The translations under genes and the position numbers were made by a program. Below the pieces are notes generated by a model, which was not told where the DNA came from, did not search any database, and saw only the letters and a program-made list of their open reading frames with translations. Below, piece by piece: positions 11,082 through 19,787 of a stretch of 64,000 bases of DNA (the first letter of the stretch is position 1; the number at the start of each line of letters is the position of its first letter). The DNA comes from Rhodospirillales bacterium (GTDB lineage: Bacteria; Pseudomonadota; Alphaproteobacteria; Acetobacterales; Acetobacteraceae), in assembly GCA_025362815.1 (NCBI GenBank), contig JANYFG010000031.1, forward strand, positions 1 through 64,000, given 5' to 3'.

Positions 11082-11286
11082 GACCGTTATCCTTCCCTGC
11101 CAGACGATGCTGACACCCACATGTGCCGCCGATCGCCGGTTTCGGCAAGATGGACATCGACCCACGGCCAAAAGCCGCACCGCGCACCGCACGCGAAAAG
11201 GGTCCGCCGGCGGAACCGGTGGACCCTTTTCAAGAAGCCTGCCCCGCGATCTCCCCGCGACGCAGCCGGCACGCCCACCCCGGGGT

Positions 11287-11412
11287 CTAGCCCTGGCGAG
11301 CCTTCATGCGCGGGTTCTTCTTGTTGATGACATAGACGCGCCCCCGACGGCGCACGACGCGACAATTCTTGTCACGAATCTTTGCCGATTTGAGGCTGTT
11401 GCGAACTTTCAT
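11287..11412 (-). CDS. rpmJ: 50S ribosomal protein L36
   Basis: [41 protein letters not shown] (41 aa); the supplied ORF is over-extended. Confidence 0.95.
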   Translation of the reverse strand: MKVRNSLKSAKIRDKNCRVVRRRGRVYVINKKNPRMKARQG

Positions 11413-11614
11413 GGAACCGACTTTCGAACTGGGCTCTACGCGCCGAAATGAGGCGCGGTGGTTAGAGGCAGGGCTGCGATCTGTCAATGTCTGCCTGGCC
11501 CAGCACGCCAGCTGCCACCAAACAAACACCGCAACACCCGGCTGCGCGCTCTATCTGCCCGGTTGACGCGCCGCACGCCAGCGCCGATGTGCGCATCTCG
11601 CACAGGAAACCCCC

Positions 11615-12061
11615 ATGACAGACCCATCCACCACCGCCCCAGCCTTCGCACCAGCCTCCACACGGCGCAGCAACAACAGCTTCGCCGCCGCTGGCTTCCT
11701 GGTGACGTGCTTTGCCATCGTGGGCCTGGTGGGCGTGTTCGCCACCTTCGCCGCCCCGCTGCCATTCTACCACGCCATGGTGCGCGACGCCGCGCTGGAC
11801 GACGCGTTGGTGGCGTTGCGCGGCCCCAATGCACAGGCCGATATCAAGGCCCTGACGCCCAGGCTCGATGAAAGCGCCAAGGCGTTCGACCCGCTGCCGG
11901 CCAACGCCGAACAGGCCGTGGCCGCCGAACGCGCCGCCATGCACGACCGGTTCCGCCAGGAGGCCGATGCCACCGCCTACCGCATGAAACTGATGATCAT
12001 CATCGTCACCGTCATGGCCGCGGTGTTCGGCGCCGCCATCACGGGCCTTGGGCGGCGCTGA
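11615..12061 (+). CDS. Small membrane protein of unknown function (two predicted TM segments)
   Basis: FAAAGFLVTCFAIVGLVGVFATFAA and LMIIIVTVMAAVFGAAITGLG; 3' end overlaps the convergent oxyR gene by ~20 bp. Confidence 0.55.
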   Translation: MTDPSTTAPAFAPASTRRSNNSFAAAGFLVTCFAIVGLVGVFATFAAPLPFYHAMVRDAALDDALVALRGPNAQADIKALTPRLDESAKAFDPLPANAEQAVAAERAAMHDRFRQEADATAYRMKLMIIIVTVMAAVFGAAITGLGRR

Positions 12062-12971
12062 CGCTCTCACCCACCGCCCCGGCCAGCACCGGCGCCAGTG
12101 CCCGGTATTCGGCCGCCCGCGCGGCGTTCGGCCGCCACACCAGGCCCAACGTGCGATACGCCCCGTCGCCGGACAGCGGCCGCAGCACGATCCCGGTATG
12201 CGCCGTGATCCCCGCGCTCACGGCCAGCTGCGGCAGAAGCGTCACGCCCAGCCCCCCGGCCACCATCTGCACCAGCGTGTGCAGGCTGGTGGCCGCGAAA
12301 TCCTCGTGCGGCGCATCGCCACGGTCGTAGCCGCAGACCTGCAACGACTGGTCGCGCAGACAGTGTCCGTCCTCCAGCAGCAACAACGGCTCGCTCGCCA
12401 GCAGATGCGCGGGAACGCTGTCGCGCGCACCCAGGGCATGGCCCCGGGGCAGCGCCGCCACGAAGGGGTCGCGCACCACCGGCAACGTCTCGAAACCCTG
12501 ACACGCGCAGGGCAGCGCCAACAACGCCACGTCCAGCCGCCCGGCCGCTAGATCGTCCATCAGGCGCGGCGTCGTGTCCTCACGCAGGAACAGCATCAGA
12601 TTGGGAAACGCCTCGCGCAAAGCCGGCATCAGGCGGGGCAGCAGAAAGGGACTGACGGTGGGGATCACGCCCAGCCGCAACTTGCCGCTCATCGGCGCCC
12701 GCGCGGCATCGGCCGCCTCCACCATGGCGGACAGGGCCACCAGCGCGGTGCGCGCCCGCTCCACCAGATCCCGCCCCAAGGGCGTGAAAAGCACGCGCTT
12801 GCCGCTGTCCCGGTCGAGAATGCGGGTGTCCATCTGCCGTTCCAGGGCGAGCAACCCGGCTGAGAGCGTGGACTGGGTCACAGCACAGGCCTCCGCCGCG
12901 CGGCCGAAATGCTGAAACTCCGCCAGCGCCGTCAAATAGCGAAGCTGCTGCGGCGTGGGCAGCGGGGTCAT
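12039..12971 (-). CDS. oxyR: LysR-family regulator, OxyR-like
   Basis: MTPLPTPQQLRYLTALAEFQHFGRAAEACAVTQSTLSAGLLALERQM HTH; DGHCLRDQSLQVC matches the OxyR redox-Cys loop region. Confidence 0.85.
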   Translation of the reverse strand: MTPLPTPQQLRYLTALAEFQHFGRAAEACAVTQSTLSAGLLALERQMDTRILDRDSGKRVLFTPLGRDLVERARTALVALSAMVEAADAARAPMSGKLRLGVIPTVSPFLLPRLMPALREAFPNLMLFLREDTTPRLMDDLAAGRLDVALLALPCACQGFETLPVVRDPFVAALPRGHALGARDSVPAHLLASEPLLLLEDGHCLRDQSLQVCGYDRGDAPHEDFAATSLHTLVQMVAGGLGVTLLPQLAVSAGITAHTGIVLRPLSGDGAYRTLGLVWRPNAARAAEYRALAPVLAGAVGESVSAAQGP

Positions 12972-13115
12972 CGAATTGATCGATTGAAAATGCACATTCG
13001 ATAGAACTGCCCTCACACACCCGTCTTTTCAAGGACGAGATCGCCGTGGAGCGCCGCACCTTCATATCCTGTTAACGCAACCGCGCCATGCTGCCTCCAA
13101 CCACAGGAATCACGC

Positions 13116-14771
13116 ATGCCGCTGTCCGAAACACGCCATCCGGTTGGGGGCGCTCCCACAACACAAGGCAGCACCGACAGATTTCTGGCGTTCGCCTTCG
13201 CGTCCGCCGACCTCCTGGTGGAAACGGACATCGAAGGCGTGATCGGATTTGCCGCCGGTGCCTTCCCCAGCCGCTTCGGCCGGCCGGCGCAGGATTTCAT
13301 CGGCAACCGCATCACCGCCATGTTCGCGCCGACGGATCATGAGGCGCTGGACATCGCCGTGGCGATGATCCGCCAAACCGGCAGGATAGCCCCCATGCAG
13401 CTGCGCCTTTCCGATGGCGCCCGTTCCCAGGTCGCGGTCGGCGCCTTCCTGATGCAGACAACCCCAAACAGCGCCCGTCTGAGCTTTTCGATCGGCCAGA
13501 TCGCCGCGGGCGTCGGGTCCATGACGGTGGGCGGTGTGCCCTCCGTCACGCCCCAGCTTGCAGACCCGCGCGGCTTCACCCGAATGGCGGAGCTGGCGAT
13601 GCGTCACGGCTCGCAGGGCGGCCTCGGGCTGGTGGAAGTACAAAACTGGGAGTCGATCCAGGAATCAATGTCCGGTGCGGACCAACGCGCCATCGGGGCC
13701 ATCATCGGCGATGTGCTGGGAGCAGACGCCAGTGCGGGCGGCGGCGGCGCCGCGGCGCTCTCTGCGGGGCGTTTTGGGCTGGTCGCCGACAGCAAGCTGG
13801 ACATGGCCGACCTGATGAAGCGGCTGGAGGCGGCCCTGCGCGGCAGCCCCGCCGAGGGACGAGCGATCATTTGCGGCACCGAAATCCCGCTGGCACACGG
13901 CGCGATGCCGCCGCCCCAGGCCGCCCGCGCGCTTCGCTATGCCCTGGGGCGATTTGCCGATGGCGGCACGGAAGCCGCCCGTGGCATCGGCGCCGAGGGC
14001 GGTTTCGAAGCCATCATCGCCTGTGCCGCCCAGCACGCCCAGGCGGTGCGCGAAACATTGGAGGGGCGGCGCTTCCGCCTGCTCTACCAACCCGTCGTGC
14101 ATCTGACAGACCGCTCGATCCATCATTTCGAGGCGCTGATCAGGCCCTTCACCAGCGTGGCCTGGCCAAAACAAACCCCGCAGGAATTTGTCACCTTCGC
14201 CGAGGCCTTGGGCCTGTCGGAAAATCTCGACTGGGCCGTGCTGGAGACCGCCCTCGCCGCGCTCGACAGCAACAGGGATGTCTGCGTCGCCGTCAACATG
14301 TCCGGGTTGTCGATCCAAAATCCTGCCTATCGCGATCGGCTATTAAACCGCATCCAGGAAACCCCCGCGATCTCAGCCATCAACGGCCCCACGCGGCTGA
14401 TGATCGAGCTCACCGAAACCGCCGAGATCGACGATCTCGCCGCCGCCGCCGCCATCATGGAACAGCTGCGCTCGGCCGGCGTGCCGATCTGCCTCGACGA
14501 TTTCGGCGCGGGCGTGGCGGTGTTCCGCTATCTCAGGGCGTTCGACGTCGATCACGTGAAGCTGGATGGCGACTACGTGCGCGCCTCCTGCCGGTCACGC
14601 CGCGACAAGGCGCTGGTGGCCTCGATGGTGGAGCTGGCAAGCGTGGCCGGCGCCAGCGTGGTCGCCGAAATGATCGAGACCGAGGCTCAGGCAGCGTTGA
14701 TGCTGGAGATGGGTGTGAAATTTGGCCAAGGCTGGCTGTTCGGCCGCCCGGGCCGCCTTCCCGGGCCGTAG
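13116..14771 (+). CDS. EAL-domain (c-di-GMP phosphodiesterase-type) protein with PAS-like N-terminus and degenerate GGDEF-like middle
   Basis: FEALIRP, VNMSGLSIQNP, LMIELTETAEIDD, ICLDDFGAGVAVFRYLRAFDVDHVKLDG, VVAEMIETEAQAALMLEMGVKFGQGWLFGRP. No GGDEF motif in the middle segment. Confidence 0.88.
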   Translation: MPLSETRHPVGGAPTTQGSTDRFLAFAFASADLLVETDIEGVIGFAAGAFPSRFGRPAQDFIGNRITAMFAPTDHEALDIAVAMIRQTGRIAPMQLRLSDGARSQVAVGAFLMQTTPNSARLSFSIGQIAAGVGSMTVGGVPSVTPQLADPRGFTRMAELAMRHGSQGGLGLVEVQNWESIQESMSGADQRAIGAIIGDVLGADASAGGGGAAALSAGRFGLVADSKLDMADLMKRLEAALRGSPAEGRAIICGTEIPLAHGAMPPPQAARALRYALGRFADGGTEAARGIGAEGGFEAIIACAAQHAQAVRETLEGRRFRLLYQPVVHLTDRSIHHFEALIRPFTSVAWPKQTPQEFVTFAEALGLSENLDWAVLETALAALDSNRDVCVAVNMSGLSIQNPAYRDRLLNRIQETPAISAINGPTRLMIELTETAEIDDLAAAAAIMEQLRSAGVPICLDDFGAGVAVFRYLRAFDVDHVKLDGDYVRASCRSRRDKALVASMVELASVAGASVVAEMIETEAQAALMLEMGVKFGQGWLFGRPGRLPGP

Positions 14772-14807
14772 CCCGGTGAGCTGTGCAATCGGCAACCCGA
14801 AAAGACA

Positions 14808-14847
14808 GAAGGCCCCGGACCGCCATGTCTGGCAACCCGGAGCCTTC
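14808..14847 (-). terminator. Intrinsic-type terminator downstream of the 26-aa ORF
   Basis: Minus strand: GAAGGCTCCGG-GTTGCCAGACATGGCGGT-CCGGGGCCTTC followed by TGTCTTTT; 11-bp stem with one U-G wobble, loop can form an inner GCCA/TGGC stem. Confidence 0.65.
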
Positions 14848-14881
14848 ACATTGTCAGGCGGATCGAACAGGAGAACCTGTC

Positions 14882-14962
14882 TCAGGCGGCAGCCACCTGC
14901 GAGTTGATCGAGGCGGGAACCCAGGTAACCCCAGTCATCCTGACCATGAGACAATGAGACAC
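14882..14962 (-). CDS. Micro-ORF: 26-aa peptide MSHCLMVRMTGVTWVPASINSQVAAA with GTG start
   Basis: GTG at 14962; AGGAGG (14970-14975) 7 nt upstream; TGA at 14882-14884; terminator ~35 nt downstream. Appears in the track only as the end of a longer implausible ORF. Confidence 0.55.
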   Translation of the reverse strand: MSHCLMVRMTGVTWVPASINSQVAAA

Positions 14963-14979
14963 TGGATCACCTCCTTTCT
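14962..14979 (-). promoter_or_regulatory. Extended Shine-Dalgarno: 18-nt perfect complement of the 16S rRNA 3' tail
   Basis: Plus strand ctggatcacctcctttct equals the standard bacterial 16S 3' end CUGGAUCACCUCCUUUCU; the minus strand is therefore AGAAAGGAGGTGATCCAG. Confidence 0.85.
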
Positions 14980-15004
14980 GTTGTTGCCCACGAATTGAGC
15001 CACA

Positions 15005-15033
15005 AAGCAGGGGCCATGACAAGCATTTCGCGG
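15005..15033 (-). promoter_or_regulatory. Candidate sigma-70-like promoter for the micro-gene
   Basis: Minus strand cTTGTCA-tggcccctgctttgtgg-CTCAATt: -35-like TTGTCA and weak -10-like CTCAAT, 17-bp spacing. Confidence 0.3.
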
Positions 15034-15098
15034 AGTCGGAGCAGCCGAACGCGCCTGGGATATCACGCCATGCCGCGGCAGCGAAAAACTCAGGCGAG

Positions 15099-16232
15099 TC
15101 AGTCGAGCCGGCGCAGCGCGCCCGCCACCATCTCCACCTGCGCATCGGCCAGTTGCGGGAACATCGGCATGCTCAGCACCTGCTGCGACGCCAACGTCGT
15201 CTCCCGGCACATCGCAGGCCCCATGGCCACGCGGCCAATGTAGGCAGGCTGCAGATGCACCGGCACCGGATAGTGAATACCGGTGGCGATCCCCTGGCTG
15301 CGAAAATCCGCCTGCAGCGCCGCCCGATCGGGGCTGCGCACAACATATTGGTGAAACACATGCGATGCGTTCGCCCGTCGCGCCGGCGCCCGCACATTCC
15401 CCCCGGCCAAAGCCGCGTCATATACACCCGCAATGGCCACGCGCCGCGCATTCTGCGCATCCAGATGAGCCAGCTTCACGCGCAGGATCGCCGCCTGCAA
15501 TTCGTCCAGCCGCGAATTCACGCCAACGGCCTCCGACACGTAATGCATCTTCCAGCCATATTGCCGCAACGCCGCAATCGCCTCCGCCAACGCCGGATCC
15601 TGCGTGGCCATGATGCCGCCATCACCGAGCGCGCCAAGGTTCTTCGTGGGATACAGCGAAAAGCAGCTCGCTACGCTGAACGTGCCGAGCTTGCGTCCGT
15701 CCAGCGTGGCGCCATGCGCCTGGCTGCAATCCTCGATCACCGGAATGCCATACCGCGCGCCCAGCGCCAGTATCGGATGCAGGTCGCAGGCCTGCCCGTA
15801 GAGATGCACCGGAATGATCGCCGCAATCGGTGCCAAGCCGGCCGGAGGATGAGCCAGTACGGCGGCCAGCTCATCCGGGTCCATCGTGTAATGCACCGGA
15901 TCGATATCGATCAGCACGGCCTGCGCCCCCGCCATCTCGATCGCCGCCACCGTGGCCACCGCGGTATGCGACACCGTCGCCACCGACATCCCAGGCCCAA
16001 TCCCAAGGCCGCGCAATGTCAGCGCCAGCGCATCGGTGCCATTGCCACAGCCCACCGCATGCGCGGCCCCCAGCCACGCGGCGAACTCCCCTTCGAAGGC
16101 ACGCCCCTCGGCCCCCAGCACATACCAGCCGGATGCCAGAGCACGCGCCACAGCGGCATCAATCTCGGTTTTCAGAGCCTGATACCCGGCCCCCGGATTG
16201 GCCTGCGGCACGGATATGAGCGGCACGTTCAT
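15099..16232 (-). CDS. DegT/DnrJ/EryC1/StrS-family aminotransferase (sugar-nucleotide)
   Basis: GCGNGTDALALTLRGLGIGPG, EDCSQAHGA, SLYPTKNLGALGDGG, SRLDELQAAILRVKL, GIHYPVPVHLQPAY. Confidence 0.93.
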   Translation of the reverse strand: MNVPLISVPQANPGAGYQALKTEIDAAVARALASGWYVLGAEGRAFEGEFAAWLGAAHAVGCGNGTDALALTLRGLGIGPGMSVATVSHTAVATVAAIEMAGAQAVLIDIDPVHYTMDPDELAAVLAHPPAGLAPIAAIIPVHLYGQACDLHPILALGARYGIPVIEDCSQAHGATLDGRKLGTFSVASCFSLYPTKNLGALGDGGIMATQDPALAEAIAALRQYGWKMHYVSEAVGVNSRLDELQAAILRVKLAHLDAQNARRVAIAGVYDAALAGGNVRAPARRANASHVFHQYVVRSPDRAALQADFRSQGIATGIHYPVPVHLQPAYIGRVAMGPAMCRETTLASQQVLSMPMFPQLADAQVEMVAGALRRLD

Positions 16233-16242
16233 CTTTCAACTC

Positions 16243-17220
16243 TCACAAATAAGCCGCAAGCCGGGTGCGATACCAGTCCAGCGAACGCGCGATGCCCTCC
16301 TGCAACGACACCTCGGGCGCCCAGCCCGTGGCGGCCCGAAACGCGCTGTCATCGGCATGATAACTGCCGATATCGATGGCGGCACGATCCTGCGGAAACT
16401 CACGCGTGGTGAAATGCGCCCCGCCACCGGCCTCACGCACCGTCAATTCCGCGATCTCCAGCAGCGAGGCCGGCGGCGACCCGCCCAGATTGTAAACGTT
16501 GCCATGACAGGCGGGCGTTGATGCCGCGCGCAGAAACGCCTGCGTCACGTCGTCCACATACGCCATGTCGCGCAATTGCGACCCACCCCACACCTCGAAC
16601 GGCCTGCCCTCCAGCACGCAGCGGATCCAGATGCCCAGAAACGTCTGCCGTGCATCGCGGATGCGCAGGCGCGGGCCGTAGCAGTTGGTCAGGCGAAGGC
16701 TCACCACCGGCCGCCCGGCCGTGCGATGCTCGATCATCCAATATTGCTCGCCGGCGAATTTCGACACGCCATTGGCGTCCGGCGGCGCCACGGGGTGGGT
16801 CTCATCCACGGGCAGCCGGATCGGCCGGCCATAGAACTGCCGGGTGGAGGCATGCACCACCACCGCATGGGGCGCCGCCTCCCGGGCCGCCTGGATCAGC
16901 CGCACCTGCGCCACGGCATTGACGGCGATATCGGCCAGCGGGTCGCGCTGCCCGCCCATATGGCTGGTCTGCGCGGCAAGATTGAAAATCACGTCCACAC
17001 CCTCGCACAGCGGGCGCAGATCCCCCTCGCGAATGTCGGCGCGCACGAGCTCCACCTGGCAGCCGTCGAGGTTGGCGGGGTTGGCGCCGCCGCCGAACAG
17101 AAAACCATCCAGCGCCGTCACCTTCGCACCACGTTCTGCAAGGGCGTGACACAGATTGGAGCCGAGGAACCCGGCCCCGCCCGTCACCAGCACTTTCGCG
17201 CGCGTCCAGTCCATCGGCAT
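16243..17220 (-). CDS. NAD-dependent epimerase/dehydratase (SDR extended)
   Basis: VTGGAGFLGSNLCHALAERG Rossmann motif; IFNLAAQTSHMGG; YxxxK-type site as EQYWM (FAGEQYWMIEHRT). Confidence 0.9.
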   Translation of the reverse strand: MPMDWTRAKVLVTGGAGFLGSNLCHALAERGAKVTALDGFLFGGGANPANLDGCQVELVRADIREGDLRPLCEGVDVIFNLAAQTSHMGGQRDPLADIAVNAVAQVRLIQAAREAAPHAVVVHASTRQFYGRPIRLPVDETHPVAPPDANGVSKFAGEQYWMIEHRTAGRPVVSLRLTNCYGPRLRIRDARQTFLGIWIRCVLEGRPFEVWGGSQLRDMAYVDDVTQAFLRAASTPACHGNVYNLGGSPPASLLEIAELTVREAGGGAHFTTREFPQDRAAIDIGSYHADDSAFRAATGWAPEVSLQEGIARSLDWYRTRLAAYL

Positions 17221-17340
17221 CTCCTTCAGACCGGACGATGTCTTGTGATCATGGCATCATAACGTCAACCGGATGCTAACATCCGGGCAAGGCATCCAGC
17301 CTGGATGGCAGACGAAATCCCAATACGCTAAAGCTGGCGC

Positions 17341-18648
17341 ATGCAAGATCACGAGCAACCAGACCCGGAAGTCCCCGATCCGGACATCGCGGCCCGACGC
17401 AGCCTGGCACGGCACCGGGCCTTCGCCACCGGGCTCCTGCTGCTGATGGCCGCCATCACCCTGGCCAGCTACGCGATCCCCCCGGGCATGGCCTCCGAAA
17501 CCCTCATCGAATGGCTCCAGGCCTCGGCCAAGGCAGGCTTCGTGGGCGGCATCGCCGACTGGTTCGCCGTCACTGCCCTGTTCCGCCATCCGCTCGGCAT
17601 TCCGGTGCCGCACACCGCGATCATCCCGCAACAGAAGGCCCGCCTCGGCCGCGCGCTCGGCCGCTTCGTGGCGGGCCACGTGTTCACCGAGGCCGAGATT
17701 TCCCGGACCCTGTCGCGGCTGGACCTGTCGGGCATCGTCACGCAGTTTCTGGCCGACCCCCGCTCCACCCGACCCGCCGCCGAGGCGCTGGCCTCGCTGC
17801 TACCCCGCATTCTCGCCACCATCGAAGACGGCCGCGCACGCCGCGTCGCCGGGCGCCTCATCCCGCGTATCCTCGGCGGCGAAGCCTCCGGGCGCGTCGT
17901 CGGCCGGGCCCTGCGCGGCCTGATGGAAGGCGGCCGCCACCAGGAGGTGTTCGGCTTCATCCTCGTCGAACTCCGCAAGCTGCTCGGCGAACGCGAGGAG
18001 GCGCTGCGCACCACCATCGAGGAACGCGTGCGCGAACAGGGTGGCCGGCTCGTCGGCTGGGCCGTCGGCGCCACCGTGGCCCGCCGGGCCATGACCCTCA
18101 TCCACACCGAGCTCACCCGCATGCAGGCCCATGATTCCGATCTGCGCGAGGCCTTCGACGAATGGGTGCGCCGCGAGATCGCCCGCATCGAGAACGAGCC
18201 GGCCCGCGCCGCCGAAATAGGGGCCGCGGTGCGTCGCGTCCTCACGCACGACACCATCCAGGCCTGGATCAGCGACGTCTGGTCGCGCCTGCGCATGGCC
18301 ATCGAAGCCGATGCCGGCCGCCCCAACGGCCATTCGGTGGGGCTGTTCGAAAGCGCGCTCGCAAATTTCGGCACGATGCTGCAAGCCGACCCCGCCGCCC
18401 GCGCCCGCCTGCAACGCGCCGTGGAAAGCGTCGTCACACCCCTGATGCCCGCCGCCCGCGCGCAGCTCGAAGTGTTCATCAGCGGCGTGGTGAGCAGCTG
18501 GGACGCCGAGACCATCACAGACCGGCTGGAACTGCGCATCGGGCCAGACCTGCAATATGTGCGCATCAACGGCACGCTGGTCGGCTTTCTCGCAGGCGGC
18601 CTTGTCTGGGCGGCGTTGCGTGCGACATTTGGGCATGTCGCTTTTTGA
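17341..18648 (+). CDS. DUF445 (YjiN-like) membrane protein
   Basis: LQASAKAGFVGGIADWFAVTALFRHPLGIPVPHTAIIPQQKARLGRALGRFVAGHVF is the DUF445 hallmark. Confidence 0.9.
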   Translation: MQDHEQPDPEVPDPDIAARRSLARHRAFATGLLLLMAAITLASYAIPPGMASETLIEWLQASAKAGFVGGIADWFAVTALFRHPLGIPVPHTAIIPQQKARLGRALGRFVAGHVFTEAEISRTLSRLDLSGIVTQFLADPRSTRPAAEALASLLPRILATIEDGRARRVAGRLIPRILGGEASGRVVGRALRGLMEGGRHQEVFGFILVELRKLLGEREEALRTTIEERVREQGGRLVGWAVGATVARRAMTLIHTELTRMQAHDSDLREAFDEWVRREIARIENEPARAAEIGAAVRRVLTHDTIQAWISDVWSRLRMAIEADAGRPNGHSVGLFESALANFGTMLQADPAARARLQRAVESVVTPLMPAARAQLEVFISGVVSSWDAETITDRLELRIGPDLQYVRINGTLVGFLAGGLVWAALRATFGHVAF

Positions 18649-18659
18649 AGGCCCGATCC

Positions 18660-19673
18660 ATGCGCCTGTCCGTCCTCGACCAGTCCACCGTCGTCACCGG
18701 TCGCTCCCCCGCGTCCTCCATCCAGGAGTCGATCGCGCTCGCGCAGGCGTGCGAGCGTTTCGGTTATCATCGCTACTGGGTGGCCGAGCACCATAATTCC
18801 GCGAGCCAGGCCGGCACCGCGCCGGAAGTTCTCATGGCCGCCATCGCCGCCACCACCCAGCGCATCCGCGTGGGCAGCGCCGGCGTGATGCTGCCCCATT
18901 ACGCCGCGCTGAAGGTGGCCGAGCAGTTCCGCGTGCTGGATGCCATCGCCCCCGGGCGCATCGACATGGGCCTCGGCCGCGCCCCGGGCTCAGACGGCCT
19001 TACCGCCCAGGCGCTCAACCCGCATGGCGACGCCGATCAGTTTCCCGCCCAGATCCGCGACCTTCTCGCCTGGATCGCTGGAGAGCCCTTGGTGGAACGC
19101 CATCCGCATCGCAGCATTATCGCCCAGCCGCAGGGCGACACCACGCCGGAGCCATGGATTCTGGGCAGCAGCGACTACGGCGCCCAGGTCGCGGCGCATT
19201 TCGGCCTGCCCTATTGTTTCGCCCATTTCATCACGGACGGGCGCGGCGCCGCGGAGGCGATCGACCTTTACCGCACCGGCTACCGCCCCAGCGCCCGGTT
19301 CCCCACCCCCATCGCCGCCATCACCGTGTGGGCGATGACGGCGGAAACCCAGGCCGAGGCCGAGCGCCATTTCACGTCCCGCGCCGTGTGGCGGCTGGGG
19401 CGGGACCGCGGGGTCTACACCGCCCTGCCCTCGCCCGAGGAAGCCGAAGCCACCGCGCTGAGCGAGGCGGAGGCGGCAAAGATCGCCCGTATGCGCCAAA
19501 CCGCGCTTTACGGCACGCCGGACCATGTGGCCGCGCGCCTGCGCGATCTCGCCGCCCAGACCGGGGTCGACGAGATCGCCGTGCTGACCACCCTGCACGA
19601 CAAGGCGGCCCGGGTCAGAAGCTACGCCCTGCTGGCCGACGCCATGCGCGCCGATACCGCCCTCGCCGCGTAG
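18660..19673 (+). CDS. LLM-class flavin-dependent oxidoreductase (luciferase-like)
   Basis: MRLSVLDQSTVVTG..., YHRYWVAEHHNSASQAGTAPEVL, IRVGSAGVMLPHYAALKVAEQFRVLDAIAPGRIDMGLGRAPGSDG. Confidence 0.93.
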   Translation: MRLSVLDQSTVVTGRSPASSIQESIALAQACERFGYHRYWVAEHHNSASQAGTAPEVLMAAIAATTQRIRVGSAGVMLPHYAALKVAEQFRVLDAIAPGRIDMGLGRAPGSDGLTAQALNPHGDADQFPAQIRDLLAWIAGEPLVERHPHRSIIAQPQGDTTPEPWILGSSDYGAQVAAHFGLPYCFAHFITDGRGAAEAIDLYRTGYRPSARFPTPIAAITVWAMTAETQAEAERHFTSRAVWRLGRDRGVYTALPSPEEAEATALSEAEAAKIARMRQTALYGTPDHVAARLRDLAAQTGVDEIAVLTTLHDKAARVRSYALLADAMRADTALAA

Positions 19674-19681
19674 CCATGATC

Positions 19682-19787
19682 TAGATCATGATGCGTTTGG
19701 GTTGCTTCACCCAAACGCATTAACATGATCGATAAAACAACAAGTTAGAGCCTGATGATTTTGTTTACTTTAAATCATCAGGCTCTA
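19682..19787 (+). repeat. Bipartite double-hairpin repeat, copy 2
   Basis: tagatcatgATGCGTTTGGGTtgcttcACCCAAACGCATtaacatgatcgataaaacaacaagttAGAGCCTGATGATTTtgtttactttAAATCATCAGGCTCTa. Confidence 0.95.

Noticed and set aside
14962-14979. A 16S rRNA 3' end / rRNA operon fragment on the plus strand (ctggatcacctcctttct)
   Set aside because: Upstream plus-strand sequence does not continue as 16S helix 45 and no 16S sequence is present; reinterpreted as a minus-strand Shine-Dalgarno.
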